Shown piece after piece: positions 42,683-49,738 of a stretch of DNA of 64,000 nt. Source of the DNA: Terriglobus roseus (GTDB taxonomy: Bacteria > Acidobacteriota > Terriglobia > Terriglobales > Acidobacteriaceae); assembly GCF_900102185.1 (NCBI RefSeq), contig NZ_LT629690.1:2976001-3040000 (forward strand), given 5' to 3'. The position numbers were made by a program, and so were the translations under genes. Positions within the stretch are counted from its first letter, which is position 1. Each line of letters begins with the position of its first letter. The notes below the pieces were generated by a model, which saw nothing but the letters and a program-made list of their open reading frames with translations, made no database searches and had not been told where the DNA came from.

Positions 42683-43606
42683 TCAGGCAGTTGTTTCTGG
42701 ACAATTGCGTTGCAAAATCAGCGACACCACAATCGTGACTGCAAGGATCGCAAAGATGACCACAAGCGATACCAGCGGAGTGACTTCATACCACGGCGCG
42801 GCTAGCATCTTGGCTGCGGCGAAGGCCAGCACAGCCGCGAGTCCAAAGTGCAGATAGGCTAGTTTTTCAAGCGCGTGCGTGAGCACGAAGAACAGGCTGC
42901 GCAGTCCCATCACCGCGAGAATGTTCGACGTGTACGCGATGAAGGTGTGCCGTGTAATCGAAAGCACCGCGGGAATGGAATCAAGCGCAAACACGAAGTC
43001 TGCAAATGCAATGCCAACCAACGCTAAAGCAAGCACCGTGGGAATGCGTCGACCATTCTCGACAGCCGTGAAGGAATCCTGCGAGAGCGAAATGGGCTGG
43101 CGCTTCTCCAGCCACATCTGCCACTTCGGTTTCTTGGGATGTACGTGATCTTCCGGCATCACCAAACGCACTGCTGCGATAAGCAGAACAACCGCGAAGA
43201 TGTATGTGACCCAATCAAACTTCTCCAGGATCACCACGCCAGCAAAGATGAATCCTGCGCGCATGACCACTGCGCCGAGAATGCCGAAAAAAAGGACACG
43301 GCGCTGTTTATCCGGCACAATGCGGAAGCTTTTGAAGATCAGCAGGAAGACAAAGAGGTTGTCGATGGAGAGCGATTCTTCCAGCGCATACCCTGCAAGA
43401 AATTCCTGCCCCAACTGCGGATGGAGTCGCAGATAGACATACGCTCCGAAGCCCGCCGCGCCCAGTATCCATAGGGCTGTCGCGGCATAGGAACGCTTGG
43501 GTGCGCTCTCTGGGGTCGTCTTATGCAGAAGCAGAACTTCCAGCGCCAACAAAATTAAGAGCAGGGCGTGGAAGACAATCCAGTCAATGGGCTGGGCGTT
43601 GGGCAT
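42683..43606 (-). CDS. TerC family integral membrane protein
   Basis: 307-aa membrane protein with about eight helices. The two family signatures are present: EESLSIDNLFVFLLIF (about 76) and FADFVFALDSIPAVLSIT (about 205), whose acidic residues lie in the membrane. TerC/Alx proteins are linked to manganese export, pH response and tellurite resistance. No yybP-ykoY riboswitch is recognisable in the short upstream region. It sits downstream of tatC but a terminator separates them. Confidence 0.93.
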   Translation of the reverse strand: MPNAQPIDWIVFHALLLILLALEVLLLHKTTPESAPKRSYAATALWILGAAGFGAYVYLRLHPQLGQEFLAGYALEESLSIDNLFVFLLIFKSFRIVPDKQRRVLFFGILGAVVMRAGFIFAGVVILEKFDWVTYIFAVVLLIAAVRLVMPEDHVHPKKPKWQMWLEKRQPISLSQDSFTAVENGRRIPTVLALALVGIAFADFVFALDSIPAVLSITRHTFIAYTSNILAVMGLRSLFFVLTHALEKLAYLHFGLAAVLAFAAAKMLAAPWYEVTPLVSLVVIFAILAVTIVVSLILQRNCPETTA

Positions 43607-43675
43607 CGGTCACATTTGATGGTAATGCTTTTGGAGGCAAGTCAACGAGATAGCCTCTCAATCACGCAAGAGAAA

Positions 43676-43701
43676 ACCCCGTTCGATGTCATGAACGGGG
43701 T
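43676..43701 (-). terminator. Terminator of tatC
   Basis: ACCCCGTTC / GAACGGGGT with an 8-base loop; the minus-strand tail is TTTTCTC. It lies 22 bases after the tatC stop. Confidence 0.78.
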
Positions 43702-43722
43702 CGATCTTTTGATGGAAGAAGA

Positions 43723-44502
43723 CTACTTACCTTCGGTCAGTTCTTTCTTCTTTGGCGCCACAACAAAGGCCACGCCAATACTGAGCGCGTAAAGCACAAG
43801 CATGGGTGATGCGAAGAGCGTCATGCTGAGCGCATCGGGCAGCGGACAGATAATGGCCGCGATGACGAAGATGATCAGGATGGCGTAACGCGCGTGGCGA
43901 ATGAGGAACTTGCCATCAACGATGCCGAAGATCGCCAGGAAGAAGATCACGATCGGCAGTTCAAATGTGATGCCCAGGCCAAAGATGATCGACAGGAAGA
44001 AGCTGTTGTAATCCTCAATCGTGATGATGGGGAGGAAGCGATGGCCGAAGTCGCCGATGAGAATCTTCAGCGCCGAAGGCAGTACCCAGTGATAGCCGAA
44101 CCATGCGCCGCCAAAGAACAACGTAACGGTGGCCAGCATGAACGGGATCACATATTTCTTTTCGTTCTGATACATGCCCGGCGAGATAAACAGCCAGAGC
44201 TGATACAGAATGTACGGCGCTGCGATGATCGCTCCACCATAGAGCGAAGTCTTCAGATACAGGTTAAGCGGATCTGTGGGATGCGTGTAGTGCAGCTTAT
44301 AGTTCAGCGAGTCGATCGGGAACGTGACGATGCTGAACAACTTCTCGTGGAAGATGTAGGCGATGGCGAAACAGATCAGCAATGCAACGACGGAGTGGAT
44401 GAGACGGGAGCGCAACTCAGTGAGGTGCTCCATCAGGCTCATGCCGGGGAGTTCGGCGCGTTCGTGTACAGCTTCGCGTGCTTTTTCGATAACGTCTGGC
44501 AT
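43723..44502 (-). CDS. tatC: Sec-independent protein translocase TatC
   Basis: 259-aa inner-membrane core of the twin-arginine export machine, with six predicted helices. Signature blocks: MSLMEHLTELRSRLIHS, PIDSLNYKL, TPxE-like region replaced by DPLNLYLKTSLYGGAIIAAPYILYQLWLFISPGMYQNEK, DYNSFFLSIIFGLGITFELPIVIFFL and the C-terminal CPLPDALSMTLFASPMLVLY. The tatB-like gene lies 17 bp upstream. At least three other proteins in the window have Tat-like signals. Confidence 0.97.
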   Translation of the reverse strand: MPDVIEKAREAVHERAELPGMSLMEHLTELRSRLIHSVVALLICFAIAYIFHEKLFSIVTFPIDSLNYKLHYTHPTDPLNLYLKTSLYGGAIIAAPYILYQLWLFISPGMYQNEKKYVIPFMLATVTLFFGGAWFGYHWVLPSALKILIGDFGHRFLPIITIEDYNSFFLSIIFGLGITFELPIVIFFLAIFGIVDGKFLIRHARYAILIIFVIAAIICPLPDALSMTLFASPMLVLYALSIGVAFVVAPKKKELTEGK

Positions 44503-44519
44503 TCCGTCTTTCTTACGTA

Positions 44520-45011
44520 TCAGTCGTTGAGTCGGTGGGCGGCTTCAGTGTCGGCCGGAACAAGTTCATGAATCTCTTCGCGGGGTTCTTCGCTGCTGAT
44601 GCCAGCCTCGGAGGTGATCTCCTGATGCTCGGTATGCTCGGCTGCAGCGAAGTCCGGCGTGGGATAGCTGCCCGCTTCTGTCGGAAGTCCGGTGGAGGGT
44701 GGCATCATCTTCAGTGACCCAGCCTCAGCAATGGGCGTAGCTTCTGCGGCAGCAACTTCCGTGCCTTCGGCAACCGTTTCGCCGGCAGGTGTCTCAGAGA
44801 CAGGGCCAGCAAGCGCGGCCACCTTTGCCTCGTGTTCCTTCTGCTCTTCCACGCGCAGTTCATCTTCCATCTGCATGCGGAATTCGTTGGAGGCGCGGCG
44901 GAACTCAGCCATCAGTTTGCCAAGCTGGCGCGCCAGTTTGGGCAGGTTCTTCGGACCCACCAGAATGAGGGCCAGAATGAAGATGACAACGGAGTCCTGA
45001 AAGCTGGGCAT
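44520..45011 (-). CDS. tatB: TatA/B family translocase subunit (TatB-like)
   Basis: 163-aa protein with the TatA/B layout: a short N-terminal membrane helix (residues 5-18, SVVIFILALILVGPKNLPK with the Gly-Pro hinge), an amphipathic helix (LARQLGKLMAEFRRASNEF), then a long acidic Ala/Glu-rich tail. The length and position before tatC favour TatB. ATG 45011 is preferred; an upstream in-frame extension lacks family character. Together with tatC it forms a two-gene core; no separate tatA is visible here. Confidence 0.9.
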   Translation of the reverse strand: MPSFQDSVVIFILALILVGPKNLPKLARQLGKLMAEFRRASNEFRMQMEDELRVEEQKEHEAKVAALAGPVSETPAGETVAEGTEVAAAEATPIAEAGSLKMMPPSTGLPTEAGSYPTPDFAAAEHTEHQEITSEAGISSEEPREEIHELVPADTEAAHRLND

Positions 45012-45066
45012 CGTGACTGTAAGGATAACAAGATGGAAGCGCTGCGGGATACGCGGCGATGACGGT

Positions 45067-45495
45067 TTACTGCAGTTTGTCGCCGCGGGTGAAGCGTTCA
45101 TCCAGCGGTTTGCGCTCATCCCACCCGGCTTCGGCTGCGTGCCACTGGGTAATGTTCTTCTCGCCCTGCAGCCAGCACAGCATCACAACCTCGTCGCCCA
45201 GTTGATACGGAAACTCAAGCAGACCAGTGGCCAGGTCACGAACCTCCACGCCAATGGCTTCAATCTCTGCCAGCGTGTCCTTGGCCTGGGTGACGGCGGC
45301 AGTGTGTTCCGCCTTGATGCGGGATACTTCCTGCAAATCCACGCGTAGCCCACCAGACAGGAAGATGGCCTGGGACAGGCCTGCCAACGCGTTTTCGCGC
45401 ACGGTGGCCACTGAGGCAGCCTCCTGTGCACGTTGCAATAGAGAATCCAGCACGGGAAGCAGCGTTTGTGCTTCGGGAAGAGTAAAGGTACGCAT
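45067..45495 (-). CDS. DUF2203 family protein
   Basis: 142-aa protein of the DUF2203 family: FTLPEAQTLLPVLDSLLQRAQE at the N-terminus, a coiled helical middle, and IGVEVRDLATGLLEFPYQLGDEVVMLCWLQGEKNITQWHAAEAGWDERKPL at the C-terminus. The function is unknown. GGAG lies 6 bases upstream of the ATG. It is 55 bp upstream of tatB on the same strand and may be co-transcribed. Divergent from a Fur-family gene. Confidence 0.92.
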   Translation of the reverse strand: MRTFTLPEAQTLLPVLDSLLQRAQEAASVATVRENALAGLSQAIFLSGGLRVDLQEVSRIKAEHTAAVTQAKDTLAEIEAIGVEVRDLATGLLEFPYQLGDEVVMLCWLQGEKNITQWHAAEAGWDERKPLDERFTRGDKLQ

Positions 45496-45634
45496 TGGGT
45501 TCTCCTTTCAGCAGAAGTACTTCGCGCAAGAATACGGCTCACGGCCCGCAAGTTCAACCAAGGGAGTTTCATCCTATGCGCATCGACGTGTCGGGGTGGA
45601 GCAAATTCATACCCGTGGTGGCCGGGTATCTGTC

Positions 45635-45665
45635 TTGACACTGCCAGTTGGGGCATTTCTACTAA
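45635..45665 (+). promoter_or_regulatory. Likely promoter of the Fur-family gene
   Basis: TTGACA (45635-45640) and TACTAA (45660-45665) are 19 bases apart. The RNA start would fall near 45672, next to the ATG at 45674, so the transcript would be leaderless. Confidence 0.45.
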
Positions 45666-45673
45666 ATGGTGAT

Positions 45674-46105
45674 ATGCCTGAGACTCTCCGATCCTTCCGT
45701 GAACTCTGCGCCCGCCACGGCATCGCGGTGACGCATCAGCGGCAGGTGCTGTACGAGACCATGCAGGGCATGTACGGCCATCCCTCGCCGGAAGAGGTCT
45801 TTGAGGCGGTAAAGCAGCGCATTCCGTCCATCTCGCTGGCTACCGTGTACAAGAACATCCATCTTTTCGTGGAAAGCGGCGTGTTTCGCGAGCTTTCCAT
45901 GCATCACGGAACGCTGCGTGTGGAGATGAACGATGTCCCGCACCATCACATGGTCTGCTCCGTGTGCCGTAAGGTTACGGATCTGCCAGACGGCGAGTTC
46001 GGCGCACCGCTCTTGCAGACGGCAATGCCCGGTGGCTTCCTGGTGGAGCGCGTTTCGATTGATGTGATTGGCGTTTGCCCGGACTGCCAGGCTCGGCCAA
46101 ACTAA
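45674..46105 (+). CDS. Fur family metal- or peroxide-responsive repressor
   Basis: 143-aa Fur-superfamily regulator. The N-terminal winged helix is LCARHGIAVTHQRQVLYETM ... SPEEVFEAVKQRIPSISLATVYKNIHLFVESGVF; the dimer domain has VPHHHMVCSVCRKV and IGVCPDCQA, supplying two CxxC pairs for structural zinc. The class (Fur, PerR or Zur) cannot be fixed by eye. ATG 45674 lacks a ribosome site and a promoter abuts it, suggesting leaderless translation. The longer upstream frame runs antisense through the DUF2203 gene. Target genes are not obvious nearby. Confidence 0.92.
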   Translation: MPETLRSFRELCARHGIAVTHQRQVLYETMQGMYGHPSPEEVFEAVKQRIPSISLATVYKNIHLFVESGVFRELSMHHGTLRVEMNDVPHHHMVCSVCRKVTDLPDGEFGAPLLQTAMPGGFLVERVSIDVIGVCPDCQARPN

Positions 46106-46182
46106 AGATTTTCCTGCGCGATTCCTTCCCTATTGCGTCCAATGGATTGACTTTCCCTGCTACCAGGAGTGGTGTTTTCTCC

Positions 46183-47319
46183 ATGCTTCCGTTTCGTCGC
46201 GCGGTTCCGTTGTTGTTCTCTGGCCTTTTGCTCTTGAGTGGTTGCGGCACCGGCAAGTTCTTCACGCCGGAGACTGGCAATTCAGGAGGCGGCAACAGCG
46301 GTGGCGGTGGCACAGCATCCGGAAACTATCTCTTCGTAGCGAATCAAGGCGCAAATTCGGTATCGGGACTCAGCATTTCTTCCAGCGGTTCGTTGTCCAC
46401 GTTGACCGGCTCCCCCCTGAACTTCAACTTCACACCAACAGCACTCACCGTGAGCCGCGACAACAAGTACCTATGGGTCGGAACGGTCTCGCAGATCTTC
46501 GGCTATTCCATCGGCAGCAACGGTGCGCTGACCTCGCTCAACAGCGGCAACGCCCTTACCAACGCAAACTGCGCGGACATGCAGACCTCGCCCGATGGCA
46601 AGTGGCTCATCGTGCTCGATGGCAGCGGTAATGCGCTGGATCTGTTCAGCATTGGCAGCGATGGCTCGTTGGCCATTGGGCCGAGTGGCGGCATTGGCTT
46701 CACAGTGTCAGGCACCGTAGTGCCCAAACAGCTTCGCGTTGCGCCCTCAGGCGCATTTGTCATCGCGGCCATGGGAACGGCAGGCGAACTCTTTTTCAGC
46801 TTCAACACGTCGACCGGCGCATTCCAATACCTGACGCAGACCGCACCGCCCAGCCTTACCAGCGACAACGCCATCGCCATCGACAGCACCAGCAGCTATC
46901 TCTACGAGGCGCGCAGTGGAACGAACCCCGGACTGGTGGTGAATACCATCACATCCAACGGCATCCTCACGCCCACCACATCGCAGACGTACACCACAGG
47001 CACGCAGCCTTACTCCGTGGTGCTGGATAAGACCAGCAAGTATGTCTACGTGGCGAATCGCGGCGACAACACCATCTCGGGCTGGTCAATTGACGCAAAT
47101 GTGAAGTTGACGGCCATCAGTGGATCGCCATTCGCCTCCGGTGTTGCTGTGACGTCGCTGGGAGCCGATTCCACGGGCAACTACATCGCCGCGGCCGCGT
47201 ACTCGGGCTCGCCAGATGTCACGTTGTATGGCTTCGACAGCACAACGGCGGGTAAGCTGAATTCCGTCGCAACAACGTCTACCGGCACAAACGCAAGCAT
47301 TGTCGCGCTCTCCTATTAA
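46183..47319 (+). CDS. Beta-propeller lipoprotein (YVTN/lactonase-like)
   Basis: 378-aa lipoprotein. Signal residues 1-22 with lipobox LSGC, then a Gly/Ser-rich linker (NSGGGNSGGGG) and propeller blades: NYLFVANQGANSVSGLSI, KYLWVGTVSQIFGYSI, KWLIVLDGSGNALDLFSIG, SYLYEARSGTNPGLVV and KYVYVANRGDNTISGWSI. It is related in type to the pair at 39112-41724. ATG 46183 is chosen for the signal peptide; the ribosome site (AGGAG) is rather far upstream. Function unknown; perhaps a surface binding protein. Confidence 0.85.
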   Translation: MLPFRRAVPLLFSGLLLLSGCGTGKFFTPETGNSGGGNSGGGGTASGNYLFVANQGANSVSGLSISSSGSLSTLTGSPLNFNFTPTALTVSRDNKYLWVGTVSQIFGYSIGSNGALTSLNSGNALTNANCADMQTSPDGKWLIVLDGSGNALDLFSIGSDGSLAIGPSGGIGFTVSGTVVPKQLRVAPSGAFVIAAMGTAGELFFSFNTSTGAFQYLTQTAPPSLTSDNAIAIDSTSSYLYEARSGTNPGLVVNTITSNGILTPTTSQTYTTGTQPYSVVLDKTSKYVYVANRGDNTISGWSIDANVKLTAISGSPFASGVAVTSLGADSTGNYIAAAAYSGSPDVTLYGFDSTTAGKLNSVATTSTGTNASIVALSY

Positions 47320-47395
47320 AGGTTGCCTTGCGCCTCAGGCGTGGTTCGTTACACGACTCGCCAACGTGGCGATGCTATCCTCAGATGCAGTGCGG

Positions 47396-48556
47396 ATGTT
47401 GCGATTGTCTCCATTTTCGGCCCGATTTGCGTGTGTTCTAGCCCTGGGATCGGCAGCCTCGTTTCTTTCCGGCTGCAATCACTTCAAGCCGAAGGTGCTG
47501 ACGCATTACGTTTACGTAACGTCCAAGGCCACCTTCCTGCGCGACCGCATCGCGGCCGTATCAAACCGCACCGGCAACGTGGTCAACGGCCAGCGCCTTG
47601 AGATTCTGGAACAGAATCGCCGCTTCTATCGTGTGAAGACGGACAACGGCGAGATTGGCTGGATTGACGAGCGCGCCGTCGCCACGGAAAAAGTATCGGA
47701 CGCATTCGAACAGCTCCAGAAAGATCATGCGAACGATCCTGTCGTCGCCACGGGCACGGTCAGCGACGATGTTTACCTGCACATTTCGCCCGGCATTCAG
47801 ACCGACCGCTTTTATCGTTTGGCCGACGGCGACAAGCTGACGCTGCTGCAGCGCGCCTCCATCCAGAAGCCTCTGCCACCGGGACAGACCGTGGAAAGCA
47901 TGGCACGCGCCAAAGGCATCCAGGTGAAGGAAGGCGAAGTGCTGAAGCCGCCCATGCAGGACTGGTGGCTGGTACGCGACTCCAAAAATCACACCGGCTG
48001 GATGACCAGCGGCTTGCTCAATACGGACGTTCCAGAAGCCATCTCGCGTTACGCCGAAGGCCAGCGGATTGTGGGCGCGTACATCATCAACAAGGTCATC
48101 GACCCCGAGATTGAGGGCGCCAGCAAAGAGGTGCCGCAGTACGTCACCGTCACCAGCCCCTACGAGGCCGGCCTGCCGTATGACTTCAACCAGGTCCGCG
48201 TCTACTCGTGGAATCTGAAGCGGCATCGCTACGAGACAGCGAACCGCGACAGAAACATCCTGGGCTACTTCCCGGTGAAGATCGGTACCGACCCCGGCAC
48301 TCCCGCGCATGACCGCTTGCCCGGAACCGGCCCTGCTCCCACCTACGTCTACACGGTTCTGGCTGCCGGTGTTCCGGTGCCACAGGCCGATGCAAATGGC
48401 AGGTTCCTGGTTACGAAAGGCCAGCTTGTAACCAAGACCTATCGGTTAGAAGGCAACATCACGCGGCGTGTACTGCCGCCCGGAACGCAGCCACCCGCCG
48501 AGGCCCAGTTGCAGCCCGTCGAAAAGAAAGAAAAAGCAGGTAAGAAGCGGCGCTAG
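47396..48556 (+). CDS. SH3-domain lipoprotein of unknown function
   Basis: 386-aa lipoprotein: signal MLRLSPFSARFACVLALGSAASF with lipobox LSGC, then a bacterial SH3-like domain (VYVTSKATFLRDRIAAVSNRTGNVVNGQRLEILEQNRRFYRVKTDNGEIGWIDERAV), a second SH3-like segment (VYLHISPGIQTDRFYRLADGDKLTLLQR ... WWLVRDSKNHTGWMTSGLL), and a C-terminal domain I do not recognise. The tail is Lys/Glu-rich. The start could instead be ATG 47372, eight codons upstream; neither has a good ribosome site. SH3b domains bind cell wall, so a peptidoglycan-related role is plausible. Confidence 0.8.
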   Translation: MLRLSPFSARFACVLALGSAASFLSGCNHFKPKVLTHYVYVTSKATFLRDRIAAVSNRTGNVVNGQRLEILEQNRRFYRVKTDNGEIGWIDERAVATEKVSDAFEQLQKDHANDPVVATGTVSDDVYLHISPGIQTDRFYRLADGDKLTLLQRASIQKPLPPGQTVESMARAKGIQVKEGEVLKPPMQDWWLVRDSKNHTGWMTSGLLNTDVPEAISRYAEGQRIVGAYIINKVIDPEIEGASKEVPQYVTVTSPYEAGLPYDFNQVRVYSWNLKRHRYETANRDRNILGYFPVKIGTDPGTPAHDRLPGTGPAPTYVYTVLAAGVPVPQADANGRFLVTKGQLVTKTYRLEGNITRRVLPPGTQPPAEAQLQPVEKKEKAGKKRR

Positions 48557-48671
48557 CAGCGATCCAACGTTTCTTCTGCATTTGGCGTCTTTCTCCCAAT
48601 TGGGGAACGAGATGACGCGGTATGGCGTTCCAAGACAAGAACTTCTACCGATTCTGACCGTCTTGTACTTC

Positions 48672-49682
48672 ATGCGCCTTTCGCTATGGCTGTGCGGTCT
48701 GACCCTTCTTTGCGCCGCACCGATAGGTGCCGTGGCGCAGGAAGCCGGACAACCCGCCTCCATGCTGGCAAAAGCGTCACTCGAGGGAACGATCCAGGAC
48801 GGCGATGGCGCGCTGTTACCCGGAGCACGTGTCGAAGTCTTATCCGGAGGAGTGACCGCAGTCGCCTTCGCCGACGAAGACGGTGTCTTTCACGCATACG
48901 GCGTCACACCCGGCACCTACAGGCTGCACATCACGGCGATCGGCTTCTTTGCAGACACGCGCAGCGGCGAAATCCTTCCCGGAGAAGAGAAAGAACTGGA
49001 CGCGATTGAGTTGCGCCCCGAAGGCAAGTTTGCGACCGTCACCGTAACAGCCACTGAGAAGGAGATCGCCACGGAGCAGGTGAACTTCGAAATGAAGCAG
49101 CGCGTGCTCGGCATCGTTCCAAACTTTTACGTGGTCTACGACGCGAACCCGGAACCGCTCACCAAGGGGCAGAAGTTTCACCTGGCATGGCGTTCCACGC
49201 TGGATCCATTTACGTTTGCCACTTCGGCCATCGTCGCGGGTGTGGAACAAAGCAATAACAGCTTCAGCGGCTACGGCACCGGAGCCTCGGGCTATGCAAA
49301 ACGTTATGGCGCATCCTTCGCAGATGGTGCCATCAGCACATTCCTCGGCGGTGCCATTCTCCCGGTGGTCTTTCATCAGGACCCGCGCTATCGCTACCAG
49401 GGAACGGGTTCGATCATGTCGCGCACACGCCACGCCGCCGCCAGTGTGATCTTCTGCCGCAACGACCAGAACAAAGTGGTCTTCAACTATTCCAACATTA
49501 TTGGGAACTTCGCCTCTGCAGGCATCAGCAATCTTTACTATCCCGCCAGCGACCGCAACGGAGCAGGACTAACGCTGCAGAACGCCGCCATAGGAACAGC
49601 CTTCGGCGTCTTCGGCGCCATCATGCAGGAGTTCGTGGTGCCTAAGCTAACACCCCACTTGCAAGGCCGCGACAAGCGCTAA
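48672..49682 (+). CDS. Secreted protein with carboxypeptidase-regulatory-like domain
   Basis: 336-aa exported protein: signal peptide 1-23 (LSLWLCGLTLLCAAPIGAVAQ), a CarbopepD-reg-like Ig domain (about 35-115, LEGTIQDGDGALLPGARVEVLSGG, GTYRLHITAIGF), and a C-terminal half with WRSTLDPFTFATSAIVAGVEQ and QDPRYRY motifs I cannot name, probably outer-membrane associated. ATG 48672 has no ribosome site. It ends before a strong hairpin shared with the convergent alpha-galactosidase gene. Domain combination is common in Acidobacteriota; function unknown. Confidence 0.78.
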   Translation: MRLSLWLCGLTLLCAAPIGAVAQEAGQPASMLAKASLEGTIQDGDGALLPGARVEVLSGGVTAVAFADEDGVFHAYGVTPGTYRLHITAIGFFADTRSGEILPGEEKELDAIELRPEGKFATVTVTATEKEIATEQVNFEMKQRVLGIVPNFYVVYDANPEPLTKGQKFHLAWRSTLDPFTFATSAIVAGVEQSNNSFSGYGTGASGYAKRYGASFADGAISTFLGGAILPVVFHQDPRYRYQGTGSIMSRTRHAAASVIFCRNDQNKVVFNYSNIIGNFASAGISNLYYPASDRNGAGLTLQNAAIGTAFGVFGAIMQEFVVPKLTPHLQGRDKR

Positions 49683-49695
49683 GGAAAGATACATC

Positions 49696-49730
49696 CGTTG
49701 CGAGCGAGCCTAAACAGCTCGCTCGCAACG
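49696..49730. terminator. Strong hairpin between convergent genes
   Basis: CGTTGCGAGCGAGC / GCTCGCTCGCAACG, a perfect 14-bp stem with a 7-base loop. There is no good T-run on either strand, so its termination strength is uncertain. Confidence 0.6.
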
Positions 49731-49738
49731 AAAACGCC

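Noticed and set aside
43607-43675. yybP-ykoY manganese riboswitch upstream of the TerC gene
   Set aside because: The segment is too short and lacks the conserved loops.
48595-48604. CCCAATTGGG palindrome before the carboxypeptidase-regulatory protein gene
   Set aside because: A 10-bp palindrome alone is expected by chance at this scale and has no regulator beside it.
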